Shown here piece by piece: positions 7,308-13,351 of a stretch of DNA of 13,351 bases. The stretch spans positions 1 to 13,351 of the forward strand of contig CAZBGL010000348.1 of NCBI GenBank assembly GCA_964491375.1, in the 5' to 3' direction. The DNA is from CAZBGL01 sp964491375. Its GTDB lineage: Bacteria; Desulfobacterota; Deferrisomatia; Deferrisomatales; Deferrisomataceae. Numbering within the stretch: the first letter of the stretch is position 1; each line of letters begins with the position of its first letter. The notes beneath the pieces were generated by a model. It had not been told where the DNA came from. It was given only the letters and a program-made list of their open reading frames with translations, and did not search any database. Position numbers and translations under genes: made by a program.

Positions 7308-9983
7308 CTAACCGGCTTCGGCGATCATGTCCAGGCTCGCCCGGAGCTTGGCGAGTTTCTCCTGGATCTCGAGCTGCTTGCGGCGCTCCTTTTCCACGAT
7401 CTCGGCCGGGGCCTTTTCGAGGAAGTTGGGGTTTTCGAGCTTCCGGACCACCCGCTGGGCGTCGGCCTCGAGCCGGCGGATCTCCTTGCGCAGGCGCTTT
7501 TCCTCGGCTGCCAGATCCACGATGCCGGCCAGGGGCACGTAGATCTCGAGCCCTGGAACCACGGCCGCGGCCGACTGGGAGGGCCTCGGCTCACCCTCGC
7601 CCAGGAGATCCAGTCCCTCCAGCCCGGCCAGGGCGCCGATGGCTTCCCGTTCCTCGTCCACGATCCTCGCCGGTTCCCCGTGGCCCCGGACCACCGCCCG
7701 GATGCGCCGGGACGGGGGCACGTTCATCTCGCCCCGGATGTTGCGGATGGCCGAGACCACCTCTTTGACGAGTTCCACCCGACGTCGGGCCTGCTCGTCG
7801 GCCGGGAAGTCCGACGCCCGGGGATAGCCCGCCACCACCAGGCTCTTGGGCCGTTCTCCCAGGAACGAAGGCCAGGGCAGGCGTTGCCACAGTTCCTCGG
7901 TGATGAACGGCATAAAGGGGTGCAGCAGCCTCAGCACGCCGTCGAACACCTGGACGAGGGTCTGCTGCGTGCCATGACGCCGCGCGCCGGAGTCCCCGTA
8001 CAGGGGGCGCTTGGCCATCTCGATGTACCAGTCGCACAGTTCGTGCCACAAGAACTGGTAGAGGGTGCCGGAGGCCTTGTCGAACTCGTACGCGTCGAGC
8101 CAGCGCCGCACCTCTTCCGCGGTCTCGCCCAACCGGGTCAGGATCCAACGATCCTGGGGCGGGCGCTCCTCCAGCGGTACCTCTGGCGCTTCGGCGTCGA
8201 ACCCCTCCAGGTTCATCAGGGTGAACCGTGCCGCGTTCCAGATCTTGTTGGCAAACCGGTGGTAGCCCTCGATGCGCTCGGTGGAGAGCCGAATGTCGCG
8301 TCCCTGGGCGGCGAACGCGACCAGGGTGAACCGGAAGGCATCGGCCCCGTACCGGTCGATGACTTCCAGGGGGTCGATCACGTTCCCCCTGGACTTGGAC
8401 ATCTTCTGTCCCTTTTCGTCCCGGACGAGCGCGTGGATGTACACGTCCCGGAACGGCACGTCCCCCATGAACCACAGCCCCATCATGAGCATCCGGGCCA
8501 CCCAGAAGAACAGGATGTCGAACCCGGTGACGAGCACGCTCGTCGGGTAGAACTTCCGCAACTCCGGGGTGTCCTCGGGCCATCCCATGGTGGAGAACGG
8601 CCACAGGGCCGAGGAGAACCACGTGTCGAGCACGTCAGGCTCCTGGGCGAGGTCTGCCGATCCGCACTTTGGGCACCGCTCGGGGTCCGTGCGGGCCACG
8701 GTCATCTCGCCGCAGTCTTCGCAGGTGAACGCGGGAATCCGGTGGCCCCACCAGATCTGGCGCGAGATGCACCAGTCGCGGATGTTCTCCATCCAGTGGA
8801 AGTAGGTCTTTTCCCACTGCGCCGGCACGATCCGGGTGCGGCCGTCGCGCACGGCCTCGACCGCCTTTTCCGCGAGGGGCTTGATCCGGACGAACCATTG
8901 CCGGGAGACCAGCGGCTCGATCACCGTGCGGCACCGGTAACAGTGGCCCACCGCGTGGGCGTGATCCTCCACTTTCACCAGGAGTCCCTGTGCGTCCAGG
9001 TCCTCGACCACCCGCTTGCGACAGACGTACCGTTCGAGCCCTGCGTATGCGCCGGCCTGGGCGGTCATGGTGCCGTCCTCGCCGATCACCTGGACCCGTT
9101 CCAGTCCGTGGCGTTCGCCCATGAGGAAGTCGTTGGGGTCGTGGGCGGGGGTCACCTTGACGGCGCCCGTCCCGAACTCCGGGTCCACGGCCCGGTCGGC
9201 GATCACCGGGATCCGGCGACCCACCAGGGGGAGCACCAGGGTCTTCCCCACGAGGTGCGCATAGCGCGCGTCGTCCGGATGCACCGCCACGGCCGTGTCG
9301 CCCAGCATGGTCTCGGGCCGGGTGGTGGCCACCACCACCCCGTCCGAGCCGTCCTCGGCCGGGTAGCGGATGTGCCACAGACGTCCCTGGGTCTCCTCGT
9401 GCTCCACCTCCAGGTCCGACAAGGCGGTGTGGCACCGGGGACACCAGTTGATGATGTAGTCGCCCCGGTAGATCAGGCCCTGCTCGTACAACCGGCAGAA
9501 CACCTCGCGCACGGCCCGGGACAGCCCCTCGTCCATGGTGAAGCGCTCCCGCTCCCAGTCGCAGGACGCGCCCAGGCGCTTGAGCTGGCGGATGATCGTG
9601 CCGCCGGACTCCTCTTTCCATTTCCATACGCGTTCGATGAACGCCTCGCGGCCGAGCTCTTCGCGCGAGGTCCCTTCTTCCGCGAGCATCCGTTCCACCA
9701 CGTTCTGGGTGGCGATGCCCGCGTGGTCCGTTCCGGGCATCCACAGGGTCTCGTACCCATCCATGCGCTTGTACCGGATGAGCACGTCCTGCAAGGTGTT
9801 GTTCAGGGCGTGTCCCATGTGGAGACTGCCGGTGACGTTGGGCGGAGGGATCACGATGGAGAAGGGGGGTTTCCCCGAAGCCGGATCCGCGTGGAACAAC
9901 CGATCCTGTTCCCACCGGGCGTACCACGCGGGTTCGATGGCCTGGGGATCGTAGGCCCCCAGGCGGGTACGGGCGTTGCTCAT
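7308..9983 (-). CDS. valS: Valine--tRNA ligase (ValRS)
   Basis: An 891-residue class Ia aminoacyl-tRNA synthetase that charges tRNA-Val with valine in the cytoplasm; full length for the family. In order: start of the Rossmann catalytic domain with PPPNVTGSLHMGHAL (46-60; HMGH at 55-58 is the HIGH motif), the CP1 editing domain (~190-350, with TTRPETMLGDTAVAVHPDD at 220-238), second half of the catalytic core with GQKMSKSRGN (KMSKS at 527-531), the anticodon-binding helical domain (~610-760), and the C-terminal ValRS coiled-coil arm (~824-888). Cysteine pairs at 181/184, 348/351, 421/424 and 437/440 look like zinc-binding knuckles. ATG at 9983 is preceded by GAGGA at 8 bases, a good Shine-Dalgarno. 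On the minus strand it follows the receiver-protein gene by 161 bases, with a hairpin and a promoter-like pair between them, so it is probably transcribed on its own. The long open frame on the opposite strand is a GC shadow. Confidence 0.98.
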   Translation of the reverse strand: MSNARTRLGAYDPQAIEPAWYARWEQDRLFHADPASGKPPFSIVIPPPNVTGSLHMGHALNNTLQDVLIRYKRMDGYETLWMPGTDHAGIATQNVVERMLAEEGTSREELGREAFIERVWKWKEESGGTIIRQLKRLGASCDWERERFTMDEGLSRAVREVFCRLYEQGLIYRGDYIINWCPRCHTALSDLEVEHEETQGRLWHIRYPAEDGSDGVVVATTRPETMLGDTAVAVHPDDARYAHLVGKTLVLPLVGRRIPVIADRAVDPEFGTGAVKVTPAHDPNDFLMGERHGLERVQVIGEDGTMTAQAGAYAGLERYVCRKRVVEDLDAQGLLVKVEDHAHAVGHCYRCRTVIEPLVSRQWFVRIKPLAEKAVEAVRDGRTRIVPAQWEKTYFHWMENIRDWCISRQIWWGHRIPAFTCEDCGEMTVARTDPERCPKCGSADLAQEPDVLDTWFSSALWPFSTMGWPEDTPELRKFYPTSVLVTGFDILFFWVARMLMMGLWFMGDVPFRDVYIHALVRDEKGQKMSKSRGNVIDPLEVIDRYGADAFRFTLVAFAAQGRDIRLSTERIEGYHRFANKIWNAARFTLMNLEGFDAEAPEVPLEERPPQDRWILTRLGETAEEVRRWLDAYEFDKASGTLYQFLWHELCDWYIEMAKRPLYGDSGARRHGTQQTLVQVFDGVLRLLHPFMPFITEELWQRLPWPSFLGERPKSLVVAGYPRASDFPADEQARRRVELVKEVVSAIRNIRGEMNVPPSRRIRAVVRGHGEPARIVDEEREAIGALAGLEGLDLLGEGEPRPSQSAAAVVPGLEIYVPLAGIVDLAAEEKRLRKEIRRLEADAQRVVRKLENPNFLEKAPAEIVEKERRKQLEIQEKLAKLRASLDMIAEAG

Positions 9984-10046
9984 GGTTCGGATCCTCGCCT
10001 GATCGATGATTCCGGGCCAACAACAGAGGGATCAAGGGGACGGCAC

Positions 10047-10076
10047 AGTCTACGGAACGCCGGGGCGGAACCGCAA
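10047..10076 (-). promoter_or_regulatory. Possible sigma-70-like promoter for valS
   Basis: Reading the minus strand, TTGCGG (10076-10071) and TAGACT (10052-10047) are separated by 18 bases. They match three of six -35 and four of six -10 consensus positions. This would put the transcript start near 10040 and give a leader of roughly 55 bases before the valS ATG. It lies just downstream (minus-strand sense) of the hairpin ending the preceding gene, the expected place. Only a pattern match, in GC-rich DNA of an unknown host. Confidence 0.3.
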
Positions 10077-10090
10077 GGGGGGATGGAGGA

Positions 10091-10119
10091 AAGGGCCCCG
10101 GGCATGATGGGGGCCCCTT
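10091..10119 (-). terminator. Terminator-like hairpin after the receiver-protein gene
   Basis: AAGGGCCCC (10091-10099) pairs with GGGGCCCCTT (10110-10119) with one bulged C and a 10-base loop. It lies 26 bases past the stop of the receiver-protein gene. On the minus strand the stem is followed by TTTCCTCC, a poor but pyrimidine-rich tail. Confidence 0.55.
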
Positions 10120-10144
10120 CACCCTGCCGAGGCCGGAAGGCGGA

Positions 10145-11500
10145 TTACGCCGGCGGGGGCGGATGCTCCTTCTGGATCCGCTCGATGGCCTCCTGGATCA
10201 TACGCTCGGCGATCTGGGGCACCACCTCCCACACCACCCGCTCCACCGCGGCCTGAACCAAGGGGGTGAGCACCTCCGGCGACAGGCTGTGTTCGAGTGT
10301 CTGCCGTACCGCCCGCTCCACCGTCTGTTCCAGTCCGGCGGGTGCGGCCGTCCCGGTTCCCGCAGCCACACCCGGGGTCTGGTCCCAGTCACCCGCGTGC
10401 GGGGGCGTGGGCCCAGGGGCCGTCCATCCGGGGGCCTCTTCCAGGTAGGATTCCGGGGTCTCCTGGAGGTCGGCTTCGGAGGCGGATTCCGGCTCCGCAG
10501 CCTCCGAGACCTGCTCATGCACGGCGGCCTCTGTCCCCTGTGCCTCCCCGGCAGGAGGTGTTGCCACCTCGGGCTCCAGGCCGGCCAGGAGGTCCTCGAT
10601 CTCGGGGGACTCGCCGTCGTCCGTCTCGGCGGGATGCGTCTCCCCGTCCAAGGGTGTTTCCTGCAGGTCCTCGAGAGCAGGGCCCTGGGTCTCGAAGGAC
10701 AGGGCTGCCGCGTCCTCTCCCGAGGGGGCTTGTTCGGGCGGGGTCTCGGCGTGCGTCGCGATCCCATTCCCGGCCGGGGATTCGAGCGCACGTCCCCCTT
10801 CCGATTCGCCCGGCTCCGGTGGTTCCCCGGCGGGCTCCTCCGGGATGAGATCGATGCTGCCGAGATCCAACTCGCCCGGAAGGTCGATCGCGGCGCCGGT
10901 TTCAGGATCCGAAGGGGCCGGTTCCGGGGGGGAGGCGGATACTTCCGCTTCCACCGGCTCGGGCTCGATCGGTTCCAGGTCGTCGAGGAGTTCCAGGTCG
11001 GCAAAGGCCTCTTCGTCGGACAGGTCGATGACCTCGATCTCGTCCTCGTCCTCTCTCCCTTCCCCCGCGTCCGGTCCGAGCGGCACGGGTTGCTCCGGTT
11101 CCTCCGTCAGTTCCACCGAGTCCAGGGCCAAAGCGAAACTCTCGGCTTCCAGGGCTTCGTGGAGCACGTCGAGGAGCTCGTCGGATGAAAACGGCTTGGA
11201 GAGCACAGCGGTGGCCCCGGCGGACCGAGCCGGTCCTTCCCCCACCCGTGCCCCCATCAGGATCACGGGGAGCCCCGCACCCCCCGCGGCCTCGCGCAGG
11301 CGCCGGCACGCCTCGTAGCCGTCCTCGTCCCCGGGCGCCACGTCGCACAGCACGGCGTCCGGCCGGTTGGACGAGACCGCCTGCACGGCTTCGTCCACCG
11401 TATTCACGGGAACGACCTCCCAGTCCTCGCCGGCCAAGGCGTTCCGAACGGCCTCCTGGATGGTCTGGCTGTCGTCGAGCACGAGAAGGGTTCTGGACAT
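10145..11500 (-). CDS. Receiver-domain protein with long acidic disordered linker and PopZ-like helical C-terminus
   Basis: 451 residues in three parts. (1) A receiver domain, ~1-118: acidic pair D9-D10, phospho-acceptor D53 (LCDV) and K102 (SKPF) are present. The Thr/Ser switch after strand 4 is replaced by Gly (VILMGAR, ~G83), and the aromatic switch before SKPF is Val (V99). (2) Residues ~121-385 are Glu/Asp/Pro/Ala-rich low complexity and almost certainly disordered, with DLQETP occurring twice (278-283 and 344-349). (3) Residues ~390-445 form amphipathic helices with the pattern LVQAAVERVVWEVVPQIAE, then MIQEAIERI. This resembles the C-terminal oligomerisation region of PopZ (DUF2497) and the tail of several deltaproteobacterial receiver proteins. 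There is no DNA-binding, kinase or enzymatic output domain. I infer a phosphorylation-responsive scaffold or polar organiser. The ATG at 11500 is preceded by GGGGG seven bases upstream. It lies between dgt and valS on the same strand. The receiver is firm; the tail relation is a hypothesis. Confidence 0.82.
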   Translation of the reverse strand: MSRTLLVLDDSQTIQEAVRNALAGEDWEVVPVNTVDEAVQAVSSNRPDAVLCDVAPGDEDGYEACRRLREAAGGAGLPVILMGARVGEGPARSAGATAVLSKPFSSDELLDVLHEALEAESFALALDSVELTEEPEQPVPLGPDAGEGREDEDEIEVIDLSDEEAFADLELLDDLEPIEPEPVEAEVSASPPEPAPSDPETGAAIDLPGELDLGSIDLIPEEPAGEPPEPGESEGGRALESPAGNGIATHAETPPEQAPSGEDAAALSFETQGPALEDLQETPLDGETHPAETDDGESPEIEDLLAGLEPEVATPPAGEAQGTEAAVHEQVSEAAEPESASEADLQETPESYLEEAPGWTAPGPTPPHAGDWDQTPGVAAGTGTAAPAGLEQTVERAVRQTLEHSLSPEVLTPLVQAAVERVVWEVVPQIAERMIQEAIERIQKEHPPPPA

Positions 11501-11573
11501 GGTGGTACCCCCTTCACGAGTATCGGAGCGGTGTCGGTATACCCATCGGACCGGCCGGGGGAAACTGAAGCAG

Positions 11574-11597
11574 CCCGGGGGGGGTGCCCCACCGGGG
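11574..11597 (-). terminator. GC-rich hairpin after dgt, possible terminator
   Basis: CCCGG (11574-11578) pairs with CCGGG (11592-11596), and inside it GGGG (11580-11583) pairs with CCCC (11587-11590), with small internal mismatches. It begins 7 bases after the dgt stop. On the minus strand it is followed by a mixed CTGCTTCAGTTT tail, so the T-tract is weak. An alternative CCCC-acc-GGGG stem overlaps it (11587-11597). Confidence 0.4.
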
Positions 11598-11603
11598 TCC
11601 GAT

Positions 11604-12632
11604 TCACAGCACCTTCCAGGGCTGGGGCATGAAGATCTTTTCGTACAGATACAGAGCGTACCGGTCGGTCATGCCCGCGATGAAATCCGCCGCCAGGATC
11701 TCCACCGGTTCTTCCGGAACGGGCTGGGCCAGTGTCTCCAGGAACCAGTCCGAGTGCCTCACGAAGTACCCATAAAGTTCCTCTAGGATCTTGCTCGCCT
11801 TGATGAAGTCGTCGTGCACGGTGGGGTTGTCGTACACGCGCTCGTACAGGAAGTCGCGGAGCGTGACCGCGGCCTGGTGCACGGGCCCGCTCAGGGTAAC
11901 GACCTCCATCCCGTTGGCAAGGGTCTCCCCGATCACGTCGCGGACCATCGTGTCGATGCGCTCGCCGTGGCTCCGGCCCAGCCTGTCGCGGACCCCGTCC
12001 GGGATCTCGGCGGGGCGGATCACGCCCGCCCGGAGCGCGTCGTCCACGTCGTGGTTCAGGTAGGCGATGAGGTCGGCCACCCGGACGACCTGGGCTTCAA
12101 GGGTTGCCCCGGCGGCCAGGATCTCTCCCTTTCCCTTGGAGTGGTGGACGATCCCTTCGCGGACCTCGTGGGTCAGATTGAGCCCCTTGCCGCCCCGCTC
12201 CAGCCGGTCCACCACCCTCAGGCTCTGCAGGGCATGGTGAAACCCTCCGGGGCGGAGCCGCCCCAGCACGGTTTCGCCCGCGTGCCCGAACGGCGTGTGC
12301 CCCAGGTCGTGTGCGAGCGCGATCGCCTCCACCAGGCTCTCGTTGAGGCGCAGGGCCCGTGCAATGGTGCGGGCGATCTGGCTGACCTCGAGGGTGTGGG
12401 TGAGACGGGTACGGTAGTGGTCCCCGGCCGGGGCCAGGAACACCTGGGTCTTGTGTTTCAGGCGGCGGAAAGCCTTGGAATGGAGGATGCGATCCCGATC
12501 GTGTTGAAAGGCGGGCCGGATGTCACAGGGGGGCTCGGCCCGGGGACGGCCGCGGGACCGGGCCGAGCGGGTTGCCCTGGGGTGAAGCGTTTGCTCCTCC
12601 TGCTCCTCGAGCATGCTTCGTATGGACCGCAT
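11604..12632 (-). CDS. dgt: Deoxyguanosinetriphosphate triphosphohydrolase (dGTPase), HD superfamily
   Basis: 342 residues from the chosen start. It splits dGTP (and often other dNTPs) to the deoxynucleoside and triphosphate, controlling the dNTP pool. Visible motifs: the family N-terminal segment RPAFQHDRDRILHSKAFRRL (39-58), KTQVFLAP, then the HD metal site: H79 (RLTHTLEV), H108-D109 (LAHDLGHTPFGHAGE, with H112 and H117) and D187 (VADLIAYLNHD). The length fits the shorter dGTPase-like subfamily rather than E. coli Dgt (~505 residues). Start choice: the frame stays open to 12725, but residues upstream of 12632 do not look like the family. ATG 12632 has GGAG four bases upstream and AGGAGG further out. 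ATG 12614 (MLEEQEEQ) is where most homologues, as I recall them, begin, and is the alternative. It is divergent from the lipoprotein gene and on the same strand as the receiver-protein gene, 103 bases away. Confidence 0.93.
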   Translation of the reverse strand: MRSIRSMLEEQEEQTLHPRATRSARSRGRPRAEPPCDIRPAFQHDRDRILHSKAFRRLKHKTQVFLAPAGDHYRTRLTHTLEVSQIARTIARALRLNESLVEAIALAHDLGHTPFGHAGETVLGRLRPGGFHHALQSLRVVDRLERGGKGLNLTHEVREGIVHHSKGKGEILAAGATLEAQVVRVADLIAYLNHDVDDALRAGVIRPAEIPDGVRDRLGRSHGERIDTMVRDVIGETLANGMEVVTLSGPVHQAAVTLRDFLYERVYDNPTVHDDFIKASKILEELYGYFVRHSDWFLETLAQPVPEEPVEILAADFIAGMTDRYALYLYEKIFMPQPWKVL

Positions 12633-12979
12633 GGATCTCCGCCGCCTCCTGGCCTCGGGGCACGAGGGTAACCCAAACGGCTCACAGGGGCCAAGGCGGG
12701 CCGCGCCCAAAATTTTTCCTCCCATCCCTCAAGCCCGGGAAAGGACGGGTCGATCTACGGAGATACCTCTCCAAAACACGTTCCGCAACCGGGGTCTCAC
12801 GGATGACACGAGTCCATCTCGGACCCGACCAGTGGCCCAGTTCGAAGATGCTCCCTCACGGGACTTCCTCGTGGGGGAGTTTGTGCGTTTGTGTGTTGGA
12901 GTCAAACCAGCTTTTGGGAAACGAAACTTGTGCCGAGCCGGAAAGGCTGGACCAAGATCCCATCACAAGGAGGTCTGTC
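12633..12979. other. Divergent intergenic region between dgt and the lipoprotein gene
   Basis: About 350 bases with no convincing gene. It must hold the promoters of both flanking genes, but I find no clear -35/-10 pair on either strand. Notable contents: an A4T5 run (12709-12717) that stands out in the GC-rich background and follows a small GGCG/CGCC hairpin (12695-12707); a strong 12-bp hairpin (12851-12879); a smaller stem, CC-g-AGCC/GGCTGG (12933-12950), about 30 bases before the lipoprotein start; and the lipoprotein Shine-Dalgarno AAGGAGG (12968-12973 area). The right half is less GC-rich than the left. Confidence 0.5.
12851..12884 (+). terminator. Strong hairpin with T/G-rich tail upstream of the lipoprotein gene
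   Basis: CTCCCTCACGGG (12851-12862) pairs with 12868-12879 over 12 positions, two of them G-U, leaving a 5-base loop (ACTTC). On the plus strand it is followed by TTTGTGCGTTTGTGTG. This has intrinsic-terminator shape, but no plus-strand gene lies upstream for over 5 kb. It may therefore be a leader attenuator or stabilising hairpin in the lipoprotein mRNA, or the end of a small unannotated RNA. It ends about 100 bases before the ATG. Confidence 0.45.
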
Positions 12980-13351
12980 ATGTGGCGACGGGGCAATCTG
13001 AAGAACGTGGCGCTGTGGATCGCAGCGCTGTTCGTTGCGGGGATGTTCCTCGCGGCGTGCGGCGGCGGAGGGGGAGGTGGTGGAGGGGATACGACCCCAT
13101 CTGTCTCGGATTCCGGGTCCGGCGAAACATCCAATCCCTTTGCCGGGCTGGCCAAGGTGGTGGGAACGATCGACCTGAGCAGCTTGAGCAGCCAAGACAA
13201 AGCGTTGTTACAGCAGATCACGGGCGCCACGGGCCGGCGCGCGGGGCGTCTGCTGGCGCGCTCCCTTCCCCAGATCAACCCGGACGAAGCGTTTGTGAAA
13301 CTTTACGTGATCGGAGCGAACGGCGACCTGGTCGACACAGGGCTCGAAGGC
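12980..13351 (+). CDS. Lipoprotein with polyglycine tether, N-terminal part (runs off the window)
   Basis: 124 codons are present with no stop before the window edge. The ATG at 12980 follows AAGGAGG by about 7 bases. Signal peptide: basic MWRRGNLK, hydrophobic 10-25, then lipobox FLAAC with the lipidated Cys at 27. Nine glycines (28-36) follow, then a Ser/Thr/Gly-rich spacer (~37-55) and the start of a folded part. The latter includes VVGTIDLSSLSS (~61-72) and AFVKLYVIGANGDLVDTG (~104-121), which reads like the opening strands of a beta-sandwich (carboxypeptidase-regulatory or Ig-like) domain. A predicted surface or periplasmic lipoprotein of unknown function. Residue +2 is Gly, so there is no Asp retention signal and outer-membrane sorting is likely. 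Poly-Gly after the lipobox is common in large deltaproteobacterial lipoproteins. The ORF overlapping on the minus strand is a shadow. Confidence 0.85.
   Translation, partial: MWRRGNLKNVALWIAALFVAGMFLAACGGGGGGGGGDTTPSVSDSGSGETSNPFAGLAKVVGTIDLSSLSSQDKALLQQITGATGRRAGRLLARSLPQINPDEAFVKLYVIGANGDLVDTGLEG

Noticed and set aside
7278..10256. A 992-codon open frame on the plus strand, antisense to valS
   Set aside because: The minus strand encodes full-length valyl-tRNA synthetase with HMGH and KMSKS motifs. The antisense frame is His/Pro/Gly/Val-rich with no domain or start signal, as expected opposite a GC-rich gene.
10163..11188. 341-codon plus-strand frame antisense to the receiver protein
   Set aside because: The minus strand shows a clear receiver domain. 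This frame is a shadow of the acidic linker (Arg/Gly/Phe-rich).
12633..12725. 31-residue N-terminal extension of dGTPase to ATG 12725
   Set aside because: The extension (Arg-rich, with Cys/Pro) does not look like the family and has no better Shine-Dalgarno than ATG 12632.
12901..12955. c-di-GMP (GEMM-I) riboswitch resemblance before the lipoprotein: CAAACC, GGGAAACGAAAC and a GGAAA-capped stem
   Set aside because: The conserved core and the second paired arm with its receptor cannot be laid out. The similarity is to short fragments only. An Infernal search against Rfam RF01051 would settle it.

Overview
The window is very GC-rich, has short intergenic gaps and reads as ordinary bacterial chromosome. 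There is no IS element, integrase, CRISPR array, tRNA or rRNA that I can see. The mix of genes suggests a high-GC, Gram-negative, deltaproteobacterium-like organism (Desulfobacterota/Myxococcota-type). It has an outer-membrane beta-barrel protein, a lipoprotein with a lipobox, a CHASE2-adenylate cyclase, a GAF/HD-GYP protein with the long internal insertion, and a receiver protein with a PopZ-like tail. The lineage is inference only; no marker gene here fixes it.

Layout: (1) 146-688, plus strand: a macro-domain (ADP-ribose/O-acetyl-ADP-ribose hydrolase-like) protein, followed by a terminator-like hairpin. (2) 787-7220, plus strand: a tight five-gene run. It encodes a CHASE2-adenylate cyclase, a secreted SH3-like protein, a secreted M48 metalloprotease, a FadL/PorV-like outer-membrane protein and a GAF-HD-GYP c-di-GMP phosphodiesterase. 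(3) 7308-12632, minus strand: valS, a receiver-domain protein with a long acidic linker, and dgt (dGTPase), each separated by 100-160 bases with hairpins. (4) 12980 to the right edge, plus strand: the N-terminal part of a lipoprotein with a nine-glycine tether, cut off by the window end. The dgt and lipoprotein genes diverge from a ~350-base intergenic region.

How they may work together: the five-gene run couples a predicted cAMP-making membrane sensor and a predicted c-di-GMP-degrading enzyme to three envelope proteins. A plausible reading is envelope sensing or quality control tied to second messengers, but the sequence shows only co-location. valS and dgt are housekeeping genes. The protein between them (receiver, ~260-residue disordered acidic linker, short helical tail) looks like a scaffold rather than a DNA-binding response regulator. 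It is, in my view, the least ordinary gene here.
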